Assembly: GCA_963565915.1 (NCBI GenBank) | Contig: OY751485.1 | Location: 2,046,001-2,110,000, forward strand | DNA from: Entoloma clypeatum | Taxonomy: Eukaryota > Basidiomycota > Agaricomycetes > Agaricales > Entolomataceae | Length of the DNA stretch: 64,000 bases | Reading direction: 5' to 3' | In this document: in pieces, positions 23,096 through 35,581 of the stretch | Position numbering within the stretch: the stretch's first letter is position 1 | Layout of the letters: the number at the start of each line of letters is the position of its first letter | Made by a program: the position numbers and the translations under genes | Notes under the pieces: generated by a model | What the model was told of the DNA's origin: nothing | Seen by the model: only the letters and a program-made list of their open reading frames with translations | The model's database searches: none

Positions 23096-24287
23096 ATGAG
23101 TCCCAATGTCTCAACTTCACCTAGAGACACACAAAGTCTACACTACATCATCCGTTCTGGACTTGCTGGAGGGATCGCAGGATGCGTGGTACGCATCCCC
23201 CCCCTTTTTTTATCAATGATTTCTTCATGTGCATAGGCAAAGACTGTTGTTGCACCACTTGACAGAGTCAAAATCCTCTTCCAGGCTTCCAACCCCGACT
23301 TTCGCAAATATGCAGGTGTGTCGTAGTCGATACTCTCCTCGCTATATGCTAAGCCTACCATCATTTACAAGGGTCATGGAGTGGCGCCTTTCGTGCTGGC
23401 AGCGAGATCTATCAACAAGCCGGAGTGAAGGGCCTTTTCCAAGGACACTCTGCAACTCTGCTCCGCATATTCCCGTATGCTGCCATCAAGTTCATGGCGT
23501 ATGATCAGGTTCACTATGTGAGATTCCACAGCATGTTTCGTGAATTGCTGTTTGACAATTTCTTCGAAATTAGTTATTGATGCCTACTCAAGAGCGCGAG
23601 ACAAACGGGCGACGGTTTTTGGCAGGAGCCATAGCAGGTTCTTCGAACCTGGCAGAAATCCATATTTATCACTGACGCAATTCGTTAGGGACCATGTCTG
23701 TATTCTTCACATACCCTCTAGATGTAATCCGTGTGCGAATGGCCTTTCAGAACAAGTCTTCGAATCAGCCGGCTCCGACCGTTACCCAAACATGCCGAAT
23801 CATCTATCACGAACGATCGACGCCAACACATCCGGCGCAGCCTATCGTGGACAGGAAGACCTATTTTAATCGTTTCCCCATCCTTAAATTCTACCGTGGT
23901 TTCTCGGTCACGGTTGCAGGCATGATTCCCTATGCTGGAGTCTCCTTCCTTAGTTGGGGTTTCCTTCGGTCCCATTTCCTTTCTCCAGGGAAGGCTGGGC
24001 ATAGACCACCAACTCCTGTAGCCGATCTTGTAATCGGCGCAGTCTCCGGAGCGATTGCACAAACGGCATCCTACCCGTTTGAAATAATTCGCAGGAGAAT
24101 GCAAGTCGGAGGGCTCACTCGGCCCGATCGCTGGTTGCGCTGGGGAGAGACTGCCAGGGCTGTTTGGAATTCTGGAGGGTGGAGAGGGTTCTATGTTGGG
24201 CTGTCTATCGGATACTTGAAGGTCGTGCCCATGACAGCTGTTAGTTTTGCGGTCTGGCAAGGGAGCAAGCGCTTGTTAGATGTCTAG
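23096..24287 (+). CDS. LEU5: Mitochondrial carrier, LEU5-like (coenzyme A import)
   Basis: Exons 23096-23188, 23237-23315, 23372-23517, 23574-23637 and 23689-24287 give 326 aa, usual for the SLC25 family. Three carrier repeats are visible. Their PX[DE]XX[KR] signatures are PLDRVK (in [20 protein letters not shown]), PLDVIR (in [17 protein letters not shown]) and PFEIIR (in [16 protein letters not shown]). The N-terminal [11 protein letters not shown], and [20 protein letters not shown] before the third repeat, point to the Leu5/SLC25A42 branch that imports CoA or its precursor into the matrix. Substrate assignment is by family resemblance only. The end [20 protein letters not shown] is the standard sixth helix. 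Confidence 0.9.
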
Positions 24288-24443
24288 AATCAAATGGAGT
24301 AAATGTTAATAAAGGGCAAGTTACTCTGATCCCTTTCCTAAACAACGTGAAAGCCAATGATACTTAATGACTTAAGATGTATATAGATGAGATTTTCAAG
24401 GGTCTGAGAAGGAACCCAAGGGTCGAAGCAGTAGCCCCCAGGG

Positions 24444-26839
24444 ATGAACGACAGTAAAACCCCAGCAGGCGGCAAAGTGAAGAAGACACGACGGCGGCTT
24501 AGGCTCAGTTGTGTAGAGTGCACTAAACGCCGGCAGGTGAGTTGCTTTTTCTTTCTAGTGGTTATGGGACTTGAACGTTTCATTACCAGAAATGCGATCG
24601 CAAGTACCCCTGCGCGCTGTGCGTTTCTCGAGGGGTATCTCATTTATGTCGATGGGAGACGGTACCACTCGCCCGCCCCCTTCCTGCCCGGCCACCCATT
24701 TCGTCCAAACATGATCAAGATAAAACTGTTGAATCACTTCGTGCTCGCATTGCGTACCTGGAGAAGGCCCTCGACTCAAGGAACAACGAACTCCAGCCGA
24801 TACGCACGAAGCTAGAAGCTGCCTCAGACACGTTGTCATTCTCGAGCAGTTCCCCTTCCAATACTGACATCACTTCTCCCCACACCTCTCCCGGCCCGGA
24901 CATATCACCGCGATATCCCTCGTCTGGTTTGTGTATCGACGATGAGAAGGAACCCCCTATAGTGCCGTTATTCCACCTCGCGCCCTCGGCCTATGCTAGA
25001 ACATCAACCCTTGCTCAGTTAGCCCTTGGGCACCACGGGGAATACATCGGGAGAGGGAGTCTAATCTGCACGCTTTACTCGGTGAGTATACACCCACTTT
25101 TTAACATAAATAACTGATCTGTGGGCTTTGCAGATTAGCACAGGGAACACGTCCCGGTTCCTTTACGCAAACTCTACCGATTCAACATGCCCATACCGTG
25201 GAGATCTCCAGGGACTTTCATCAAACATCCTGTTGGAGAGGGTCGAAGCGCTCATTCAGTGCATCCCCCCGGTATCTGTTACTCTGTCCCTCATGGAGCG
25301 CTTCTTTTCCCAGAGCAATTGGGCTTTTGGGATCCCCGAGGAGTGGTTTCGTAAGGCCTACTCTCAGATGTGGGATGCCCTAGGGTATCCCGGGCCCCGT
25401 GGGCCACGAATCAACGCGAACTGGCTATGTCTCCTATTCGCAATCCTTTCCTACCTTCAAACCCCGGACAGCCAAGGTGGCGGAGACTGCGGTGACCATT
25501 ATTTCATGTGCTCGATGACTGCACGACGTATCGCCGAGGATGATTACCTGAACCCACCAAATGTCTCGCTGATGGTCTCCGCTGCGGATGGCACCGTACT
25601 GGGCTGCTTGGCCATCCCTATCCTTTGTAACTATCTCTCTCAGCGGGGCCGAGTCAGCGAAGCTTGGAAAATCGTTGGGACAGGTATCAGAAATGCTGAA
25701 GCCGTTGGCATGCATCGAGACCCAGAATGGAAGCAATGGCATGTCATGTCAAAGGATGAAGTCTTGCTCAGACGCCGGGCTTGGTGGGGCCTCTACATCT
25801 GTGACAAGTAAGCCAAATGACCTGTAGTGTACGGTGGCCTGAAGGGCATTATTTCAGGTTGTACTCCTATATGCTCGGCCGCCCGCAGATGCTCCGACAA
25901 GATATTTTCGACGTGCTTCTTCCTTGTCCGTTGGAATCTGACGGTACTCGAAATTCATTCAACTTTGCTCAAAACATCTTTATTAGCCTCGCGGACCTAA
26001 TGGGCGAGGTGTCAGACAAGGTCTGTTCGCTGAATCACCTCAATAGCTCGCGCTAACATTCAACATCATAGTGCTTGAGCCCCATGTATCCAAACTGCGC
26101 TACTTTTCTCGATCTGGATGCCAGGCTCGAACATTGGGAAGCACAACTCCCTCCCGAGTATCGGCAACACAGAGATGAGAGCATCACCAAAAATTTTGAC
26201 CCAATCGAGCTGGCGACCATCGACTGTCGACGTTACACTTTGTTAAGCTGGTACATCACTGTTCGGATTAAGCTCCATATCGCCTCGATGACAGGGAATG
26301 GTCGTTCGCAACAATTACGGAGAGAGATACTGGAGAACAGAACCCGCTGTGTTCTTCTCTCTATGCGACTAATCCGATTCCAATGCGAGACATACGATTC
26401 GATAACGTCGCATCAGGCTGGGTCGGGGCCAGCCTTTCATCAGACCACCTGGTTTTTCGAAGGTTGTTTCTCCCTTTTCGAAACCACTGTCGCTATGATC
26501 ACCACATTGACGCGGTGGCCATGGAAGGAGAAAACTGCAGATGCTGATGAATTGGTCAAACGCGTCATCGAGGTGCTGACGGACGTCGCGAGGCAGGAGG
26601 TTGGCAAGAAGGGAGAGATTGCCCGCATGGGTGCAGAAGTGCTTCGGGTGCTGCATCGAGAGAATTGGTGGAGGGCCCAAGTCTCGGAAGGCACGGTCGC
26701 TCCCCCATTGCCGCTCTCGGCGTTCCACGGACTGCCGCCTGGCGTCTATGACACGATGAAACCCTGCAACGGATACGAATGGTTTGCCAGCGCCACTCAC
26801 TCGAATATGGTACAGCCTCAGCGCCCGTACGCAGATTGA
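24444..26839 (+). CDS. Zn2Cys6 transcription factor with fungal middle homology domain
   Basis: Five exons (24444-24536, 24590-25081, 25134-25807, 25858-26020, 26072-26839) give 729 aa. The Zn2Cys6 cluster is at about residues 20-50: LRLSCVECTKRRQKCDRKYP then CALC..HLC, six cysteines spaced as expected, split by intron 1. A heptad segment follows (DKTVESLRARIAYLEKALDS), probably a dimerisation coiled coil. The C-terminal half is a fungal-specific transcription factor domain (NWLCLLFAILSYLQ, AWKIVGTGIRNAEAVGMHRD, RRRAWWGLYICDKLYSYMLG). The residue order around GMHRD and RRAWW is canonical. Targets are unknown; neighbours give no metabolic hint. Nothing indicates truncation. Confidence 0.93.
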
Positions 26840-28853
26840 TGCGAGCTTGGTTCCCCCTGCTACTCCCCTGCATGTTCATCTCCACTTGTATTAGTTGCAT
26901 TATACGTACATGTCCATGACCATAACTTGTTCTGTATTTTAGTCCCTCTTGAGTAGTAGTGGGAGATTACCCTCACAATGTTGTATTCCTCACCCCGCAG
27001 TTCATCTTCCCCCAGATTCACGGGACTTGTCAGCTAGCTCTGGAAATGTGGTTTCTACCTAATCGCCTCCTTTAAATCCATGTAGATCCTGCCTAAATCA
27101 GGGTAAGGAATTCGAAACCTCGCAGGATTGTCGAAGGCTTTTCTTTTCGAGTCATCTCTTGATCACCAACCCCAAATTAATCAGGCCTGGGGTACTGTAT
27201 CATCTGGCCTCGTCCGTATGTCTTCCGAACCCCAACAGTACTTACTGGCACCAAACTCAGAAGCGGACCGAAGACCGAATGGGTGGTGATGCTGATGATG
27301 ATGTTGGGAACCAGCCAGGCGACAGTTGAGTAATGAACACCCTTGAACACGCCAGTTGGCTGCACCGGCGGCGGCTGCGTTTCTCCATTAGGTTCAATGC
27401 CCACTACTGACCGGGCTCGCCTTCGAGGAGCGGAAGGGTGAGCTCTCTGCTTCGCTTTTAGATCATGTCCTTGGAATCTGAATTGCATCAAGTTTAATTG
27501 TTGAAGGTGCTGTCAAAATTACTTATGGTTAAGATCTACTGATTTTCAATTGTCAAATGGTTGAAACAAATCACTGCTCACGCGGAAGCTTTTCTCGAGA
27601 TCTGTCACTGGATTTCTAATGGATACATATCTCCATATACTGTACATTACACATGGACTCTGCCCGCGAAGTAGTAAGTTAAGTCATTTCTGATGTTCTT
27701 GATTTTGTCGTTTTATATATATAGGCCGCTGGATACAAAATATGGGTGACAAGAAGTAACAAGAAGTTGACAAGAAGCCCAAGATACCAGTGGAAAATCA
27801 GGGTCATGATTTTCTGGAAAGACTGAGCACTCATGACGCTTAGCTATTGGAAGATATCCGAATGTCGGTATCTGACATTTCGTGACGCTAAGGAAGAGTC
27901 AAGCCATCACAATAGATGAGAAGAGTACCAACACGAAATGCATGACCACTCATCGCCCCACAACGACCATCAAACGCCGAGGTAACTAACCTGATGAGTA
28001 GAATCTCAATTTGCGTGACAGCTGCCGTGTCTATCTCCCCAGCCTGAACGGCCATTTACTATCGCTCCTGACGACGGTGTGTATCGAAAGACCGGCTAAG
28101 AAACAGGGTAAGTGCTTCTTTGACCGTTTTCCTTACCATCCTCTTTATTGTAACGTTAGCAAGTTGTTCTTGGGGGAACACTCATCACTGTCAGGAGTTG
28201 TTCAACTTGAAGGTGGGCTGTGTACGGTTAGAACTAGAAGGCGCTCTTCGCGTAACACCCTGATAATAATATGGGGTCGCTTGTCATTATGTTTCTAGTC
28301 ATTTCCGCTTCGGATGGTCTGTGATTGCTCTCGTTCAAAACTACGAATATGTGTGTACTTGGGCATAGCAAAGGCCACGTTTTTGGGAGTACGGATGACG
28401 GCAATGGTGGTACCCGCTCTGAACATGTAAGGATAAAGGCAAGTGTGACCCGCACTGGCAGAAAACCCGGGTGGAGGGAAGTGGGCATGTCATGTTATGT
28501 ATCGGCCTTTGTGTGGCAGCGATGGTGAGAGGACGGCAGAGACCCTGTTGATCGAAACTTGATTCATAGATTGCGGGGTGGGACACAGAGCGAGGGGAAC
28601 GGAGACTTGACATAAATTTAGTTCAATTGGATCGGTCGGAAGTGGCTCTTTGAAGTTTGAAACCGATTGAAAGCCTTTTGTCCGCGTACCATCACCATCC
28701 CCGCCAGAGGATCCCTTTCTCCTCGGTGAGAAACAGTGCTCAAAGGGTTGCCCTGCAGACCCAGGCTAGCGTCAGGTCAGACACTGGTGCAGTGGTTTCA
28801 GTGCGACTCCGCTACTATAAGACCCTACATCTTAGAGGCTAGTGCTCCCGATC
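26840..28853. other. Two-kilobase gap with no assigned gene
   Basis: The left part probably holds the transcription factor 3' UTR. At 27744-27777 the octamer ACAAGAAG occurs three times in a row with small spacers. A minus-strand frame at 27177-27488 (104 codons, one hydrophobic segment AWLVPNIIISI) and a possible spliced plus-strand frame (28014-28107 joined to 28160-28263, no ATG) were noted, but neither is convincing. Confidence 0.35.
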
Positions 28854-31800
28854 ATGCCTGTCCCTCTGAGGACTACCTTCCAGAAAGCGGAGGCCAAGTA
28901 TAATGTCACTACAGACTGTGCGTCACCGCCCTTTCCCTGAGGTCGATCATCGAGTAATCAATTTCGACAGTCCCTAGCCTTGGACTGCACTCTGCTGCAG
29001 CCACAGGCAATGTCGGTCTGGCAGAATACGCTCTCGATCACGGCCAGCCCATCAACTCGGTTCTTGATGGTGTGCTCCCTCTTCATGCTGCTTGCGCCGG
29101 AGGAAACGTACATCTTGTTAAGCTGCTAATAGACCACGGAGCCGATGTTAATGCGCCAAGGTGCGTCCATCACTGCAACTGACCAATTTTCATGTCTCTC
29201 AACGTCATTTCCGCTCCCCCTTCGATATCTAGGCTCCCGCGACGGTATTCAAACGATAAGAATAGAGATTCATCTATACCAATCGTGGGTACTTCGGGAT
29301 CAACGCCTCTACACTTCGCCGCTGCAAACGGGAATACAGAGGCAGTTACTCTTCTTCTCCTTCATGGCGCACATGCCAAGCGCCCAGACAAACATGGTAT
29401 AACACCAGAAATGCTCGCAAGGCAAAATGGGTGGCTAGAATGTGCGGACGTTTTGAAGCAGTGGCTGGTAAACAAGGACCGGGATCTTAGGGAGCGGCCA
29501 GGTGGGGGGATTGATGAAGCCAAACCCTTTTCTTCGGATGGCGCAGCCAACCATGACCGGTCAACCCTCGACAATGAAGCACCACTCTCTTTCGCTGGTC
29601 GTCGACGGATTCATGTCAAGCAATCAATCGACACAGCGCTCAATCTCCTCAAGCCATCTTCCACAGACCCGAAGCCTTCGATATTGGCTCAGAATAGTAT
29701 CCCATCTACGCCGCCTGCCTCTCCATCAAAAGTAGGAGAGGGAGAATACACTTTCTACCCTGTTGCCCCGTCTGACAGCTCAAACCCTGTTGACGGTAGT
29801 TTGCGGCGTCCTTCCTTGCCACATATATGTCATCCCTCGACTGGCGCCTGTCCCAGTTTCAAAACGTCGGTGCCAACGCAAAGCTCTGCGTCAACTGACC
29901 GAGGCTTTGATAACCAGGAACAGGATCCGTCTCAGACTTCGCCCTCTAGTGGTCGAATCAGAAAGCTGGGGAGCAAATATTCTCTGATGAATATCTTCAA
30001 GAAAGGGCAGACCGCAGAACCTGGCCAATGCCTAGATGCCTTCCAATCTTCCACTATTATGACCTCTCCAGCGTCTGGGTCATCATTGGTCTTGTCTGGT
30101 TCTCCAAACATCCCGAGTCCGCTTGCCAATGTCTCCGCTGAAGCCACCTCTGCAATGACGGCCCCGACTTCACAAACCGGATTGCGCGCCTGGGGAGGCG
30201 GCGGTGCCCTGACCCATGTATCCTCCCAGCAGTCCCTGTGCCAGAAGGAGTCGACTACTAGGAGCGCCTCACCACGCAACCCAATTCCATCGGCCCTGGA
30301 CCTCCATAATGCAGGCACCAAAGAACGTCAGAATGGACACCAACATCATCGTTCACGGGACCGTTCACGGTCAGCAAGTAGTGGAAAGTTCACACCGGAA
30401 GAGGTTCTCAAACCCAGCACCAGTCCCGGTTCGAGCCCTCTAGCGCGCCTTGGAATTATCCGTGGTCATGATCATCGACGTGATCGATCCGGATCCGCTG
30501 CGAGTTCAAGGCTAGGCTCGAGTCCTCATCGCGGAGGTGTTGTCTTTGATGAAGACTTGTCAATCGTTCCAGGAGAACGCGCCAGGTCCCACAGCCGCAA
30601 TTCCTCGACTGGACAAGTTCCAGCTATGCCCTCGAGCTTCCGGGCTCTAAGATTTGACCCGTCGCCGAGCGCGAACGATGTAGGCCGAGGAGACTCCGTT
30701 TTGGCACAGGGATTGCGCATGAGCAACAGCGTCGGGTCGCTTGCCAACGGCGCAGGAGGCCCTCGGCTTGGACTTCCGGATTGCGGATCGAGCGAGGCGG
30801 ACGCTATTCCCGATTCTGCACCGGCAGCTATGAGTCACTATGAAGGTCGTTCTGGAGGAAGAGGAGAAAGACCTGCAGGGGATGCTGGTGATGACGGGGA
30901 CGAGCATGAGTACGGCCAACCTCTCATCCACGGGGACAGTAGTTCTATTATTGATCCTCGCAGCCTAGACTTGAAACCGCCACGTATAACCTTGCTTATG
31001 AGGGACCGGGGGTTATCCTTCACGTCTTCTTCGGATTCTTCTCTTTCTCCTATCCTATCGATCGATCATGTCGATCATGCAGAATTTCCTTTCAGCATCA
31101 ATGCCCCACCGCCACCATACCCAGACGAAAATGAAATGGCCACCTCTAACCAAGAGTTACTGCGGGTTCCCCCAACAGCAGACAGCGGACGTGGTCGGGG
31201 GAATTCTGTCAGTAGTGTCAGTAGCTCTGACAGTCGCAACGACCCGCCACTGAGTGCAAGCGGTACAACGAGCGGCAGCGGCGGGAGTGATACTGTCAAC
31301 ACTCCCTGGTTTCAGTCACCTGGACGCGATGCTTTTCTTCAAATGTCCTTTGATTCGAGTCCACGTACGGACCCAGAAGGGCTGATAGTGGAAGACATCA
31401 AGCACCAGGGCTCACCTCAGTTCAAATGCAACAGTTTAAATGACACTACCACTATTTCGCCTGAACGACAGCACCCTATCCCATCAGATACCAACCTCAT
31501 TTCCATTTCTTCACATGCACAGGCAGAAGCCCTGGTTCAGAAGGCCCAGCAGGAGATTTTGGGTATGGGCACTGCAGAACTATCATCTGCCATTGCAAGT
31601 ATAGGCCGATCGCCTCTGAGTGCGAGACTGGCGGCTTACGGCGAGAGTCTGGCTCTGGAAAGAAAATTTAGGGAGCAACAACAGGCTGATCAAGGTGGTC
31701 TGCCCAGGGGTGATCTCTCTCCCGAAATATCTGTGCCTTTGGCCGCTGGACACAATCATGCGGGCGATAACACTCGGCGAAATGGCGTGGAGCGTCAGCA

Positions 31801-32364
31801 CAGTCTTGAGCACAGGAATAGGCCGAGGTTCAAAATCAGGGTGCCGACACGACCATCAACTGCTGAAGGCGGCGAGTAATTTATACTCCTCAGTGCCCCT
31901 TTATATTGACGTCTGATACAGTGTCTCCGAGGCTTGAGGCTCAACCCTTTACCAGTGAACATCCATTTAAATTTCATCAGTCCTCACGGTCAGCGTCGGC
32001 GGCTTCACCACCCCCTCGGTTATTCATCGATCAAAATAATACGTCGGCGTTGCGTGATCTAGACTCTGGAGTGGGAGATCCCTTCCTCTCAAGTATACAA
32101 CATCGTACCGGTTTGCTTGATGCTGGTGAGGAACGTCTGATGGGCTCGTCAGAAAACCTCGATACCAAGGCCGACTCGTGCCCTTCAATTTATCGCGCAA
32201 CAACGGCCCCTGTTGGACCGGTTCGGGGCTCCAAGACCACGGCGGTCAAATTAACGAAGATGGGATTTCCAACGCTTGATCAAGCCCGCCTTCCACCTCC
32301 ACAGCCACCCAAACGATTCGGTGCCATCAGGTCTCTTGTGCAGACACTGAAGGGCAAACCTTGA
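28854..32364 (+). CDS. Large ankyrin-repeat protein with long disordered Ser-rich region
   Basis: Exons 28854-28917, 28971-29160, 29233-31875 and 31932-32364 give 1109 aa. Residues about 22-135 contain ankyrin repeats: LGLHSAAATGNVGLAEYALD, LPLHAACAGGNVHLVKLLID with HGADVN, and TPLHFAAANGNTEAVTLLLL with HGAHAKRPDKHGITPEMLAR. The remaining ~950 residues are Ser/Pro/Gly-rich and presumably disordered, with RS-like patches (RSRDRSRSASS) that could be phosphorylated. A short helical segment (AEALVQKAQQEILGMGTAEL) lies near residue 900, and the end (KMGFPTLDQARLPPPQPPKR) is proline-rich. The last intron, 31876-31931, uses a CCGAG acceptor and keeps the frame; if it is not spliced the protein stops at 31879. 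Such proteins are conserved in basidiomycetes but I cannot name a function; a scaffold role is a guess. Confidence 0.8.
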
Positions 32365-32988
32365 TACCCTCTAGTCAGCATTTTTAACAGCATTGGTTTA
32401 GTCTTCCTCTTCATCTCTTGTTGTCCATTATCCGTTGTATTTTTTGTAATGTATTTCATCCCCTCGTCGCTGCCTGTGTCACCTTCACCCGCGCTTTCTT
32501 GTCTATTTATCTGTTATCTCTTCCGTCTCCTCCAACTGTAGCACTTTCCTTGTGATATATGTATCAGGTCCTATCCCTGCATTCCAAGATCTACATTTTG
32601 TACATCCACTTGGCCTAACTTATATTTTTTAACCGGGACTTTATGAGCAATGTCTCTACAGATTAAAGAATGGGGAAGGTTTTCCCTCTAAGATCATGAA
32701 TAGAGTCGTGTGCAAGTGTTGCCGACCAGTGTTTGCATTTTTGTCACTGAACAGTGGCCTCAAGTTGAACTTCAAAGTTTGAACGAATTTTGAACTTATG
32801 TAAGCCATCACATCGCCTTCCGTTAAAAACAGCATTAAACGCCTCAGTCCGCGACGTCAAGATCCATCTGTGGCATAGTCTGCAACGAAAGTACTCCTCC
32901 GTGCGACACCAAGCCTGGGTCACAGGCTCCGAAGGCATTTATTGGACGAGATTTCCCCTGCTCACGCGCTTAGCCGACAGAGATCATC
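32365..32988. other. Intergenic region upstream of ADA2
   Basis: Pyrimidine-rich 3' region of the ankyrin gene (32390-32560) followed by the ADA2 promoter. I see no gene and no repeat. Confidence 0.5.
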
Positions 32989-35362
32989 ATGACCGTGACA
33001 CAGCGCAAACCTCAACATTTACCTGACGAGATCCAGAGTAAGCACGTCGTTCCTTGGCTGTCAGAAATGCTCATCCACTCTCAGCTGTCAACGAGCCTGG
33101 AGTCCAATATTCATGCGATTCCTGTTCATGTGACCTCACCCACACCATTCGCATCAAGTGTGCCGATCCAGTCTGCACGGTCGATGAAGGGGTGGATATC
33201 TGCCCGCCATGTTTCTGCGCTGCGAAGGAGTTTGGGAAGCACAAAAAAGGGCATGCGTACCGCGTCGTTGTTCGTGATCGTCGTTTTTATGGCTAGTACG
33301 GCTGATATCCACCAGTTGTAGGAAATCAACTCGTATCCAATATTTACAGAAGATTGGGGAGCTGACGAGTGAAACCTTTTGAATTGTTTTCGTTGAAGTT
33401 GACAACTTATGGTTTAAACAGGGAATTGTTGCTGTTGACTGGCATTTCGAGCCATGGCCTCGGAAACTGGAAGAAGATAGCTGAACACGTTGGAACGCGT
33501 ACAAAAGAAGAAGTCGAGAAGCATTATAATGATGTGTATGTTGACTCTCCCGAGTGGCCTTTACCAGTCGGTTTTTTCCGTTCTTCATCTGCGGCACTAA
33601 AAGTGATGACTGTGGGGTTTCTAGGTTATGGATCGAGAATTCGATATAGAGCCTGAAGAGTTCCAAGAGCGTAAACGCCGAAGGATAGCTGAAATGAATG
33701 CTAAAGCTCCACCAGCCCTGAAAGTGGCACCAACCTCAGCGCCTGGAATTCACGAGATTGCAGGATATCTCCCCGGTCGTCTTGAATTTGAACATGAATT
33801 AGATAATGAGGCGGAGCATCTCATTAAAGACCTCGAATTCGGCTTTTGCCTGGAATATGGTGGGGACGAGATTATCGAGGACGAAGAAGATTTGGATGTA
33901 CGGGCGCGGCAGAAGTGGATAGAGGAAAGAAAGCAAGAGATTATGGGACACGGGAGAAAGACGATAGGGAAGGGGCCAATTATGGGATTTGTCAATGGCA
34001 AGACGAATGGTCATGGGATCGATGTCAAACAAGAAAAGGACACGAAAGCCGAAGATAATGGAGACGACGAGGAAGAAGAGCCCATGCAACCGCCACCAAC
34101 CGAGACACCGGATTCCCTTGCATTCAAGTTGACCTTGCTAGAGACGTACGCTCAACATGTAGAGAAACGGCTGGAGGGTAAAGCGGTAGTAATCAATAGA
34201 GGATTGTTGGATTACAAGAAGGTCTGTATCTGGAGGCTGCCTCAAATCAACCGCACTCATCAGTATTACAGATGCAAGCCGCCGACAAGAAACGCCCTCG
34301 TGAAGAACGAGATATCATAAACCGTCTGCGTCCATTTGCCAGGCTTCAGACAGCGGAGGACTATGAGGCATTTGCTGCTGACATGTACTGTAAGTTTCTT
34401 TATATTTCAAGATGTTCTAGTTTGGTAAAGCAAACTAGATGAGGCTGTGTTGCGCAAAACTATACAAGACCTTCAAACATATCGCCGATGGGGTCTGAGT
34501 ACTACTGCCGATATCGAAAAGTACAGTGCAGACCTGACTAAAAGGGTATACATCCTGTCGAAAACCTTGTCCATCTTTCTGAATCCTATACACAGGCACA
34601 AGCCAAAATCAATGCCCCTCGAGAGTATGAAAGAGGGCATGGCAGAGCTGGCGGACGCTATTCCACTGGCCCTGATCCTCGACGTAGTGAAGATAGTAGG
34701 AAGTCACACGAGCGTGAGACAACACCGAGACTACCTGGATCAACACCAGGAGCTGCCTTGCCTGTTCGTCGACTTCGTGAGTGCCCCGAACTTCCCGCAT
34801 CGCCCAGCATATCTGATTTCCACCCATTTAGCTGCCCCGCTGAACCTCGCAAACAGCCCCTCACTTCATCTGCTGACTCCAGCAGAACAGACGCTTTGCT
34901 CACAGCTACGCATACTGCCTAAACCTTACCTTGTTATCAAGGAAACCCTGGTACGCGAATATGCCCGAAGAGGTGGGAAATTGCGCCGTCGAGAAGCCAG
35001 GGATCTCGTCAAAATCGATGTTAACAAAACGAGTCGGGTCTGGGACTTTCTTGTACAAGCTGGGTTCCTCAAGATAACAAATGAAACAGCGACTAGTGCA
35101 GACGCTCGGTAAAGTCTTTCCCAGTCGTAATCATATCAAATTCATTGACGATTTGCATTGCAGGAATTCTGTGGCACCATCAACAGCTCCTTCTGTCAAT
35201 GGTTCTCCTTCAAAGGACCAGGGCACCAACGCTCTCCGAGCACCCCCAAATATCGTAGCCAGCACGTCTTCTGGGAGCTACAATGGTTCTCTGTACAGTG
35301 CCTCTCTTTCCTCCACACCAAGCATACCTGTAATACCGCCGCCGCCTTGGCTTCCCCAGTGA
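32989..35362 (+). CDS. ADA2: Transcriptional adaptor 2 (SAGA/ADA complex)
   Basis: Ten exons (32989-33037, 33085-33269, 33322-33368, 33422-33566, 33625-34221, 34272-34389, 34439-34545, 34596-34776, 34832-35108, 35164-35362) give 634 aa. Ada2 stimulates the Gcn5 acetyltransferase on nucleosomes. Domains in order: ZZ zinc finger (YSCDSCSCDLTHTIRIKCAD, VDICPPCFCAAKEF), SANT (EELLLLTGISSHGLGNWKKI, TRTKEEVEKHYNDVYV), a middle region (EFEHELDNEAEHLIKDLEF), and a C-terminal SWIRM (LTPAEQTLCSQLRILPKPYL, then KIDVNKTSRVWDFLVQAGFL). The SWIRM frame is reached only by splicing 34777-34831. A Ser/Pro-rich tail of about 70 residues, ending IPPPPWLPQ, follows SWIRM and exceeds the yeast protein. TSR1 starts 219 bp downstream on the same strand. 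Confidence 0.95.
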
Positions 35363-35581
35363 ACGATTTGAGGACGCTGCTGTTGTATGACTATTGACAA
35401 ACCATTTCCTGAGACTTCGCATTTGGACCAGCATCATAAAACACATATTGTACATAATTTCACGTGACTTCCGTGCTAGGAAAGGAATTTTTCGATGAAG
35501 GATTATCTTTCCCAAAAATTGGGTGCTCTGTTGAAAGGACCTTCCTTGACCCAGATCGCCAGACGAGACGAGAAAGCAATA

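Noticed and set aside
27177..27488. Minus-strand 104-codon frame with one hydrophobic segment, considered as a small membrane protein gene
   Set aside because: No family resemblance, composition like the surrounding gap, and no supporting splice or promoter context.
27744..27777. Three ACAAGAAG units as a CRISPR-like or satellite array
   Set aside because: Only three short imperfect units with 1-6 bp between them; this is ordinary low-complexity sequence.
29192..29232. ATG at 29192 as the start of the ankyrin protein
   Set aside because: It lies inside an intron; the true frame joins upstream exons that encode two further ankyrin repeats.
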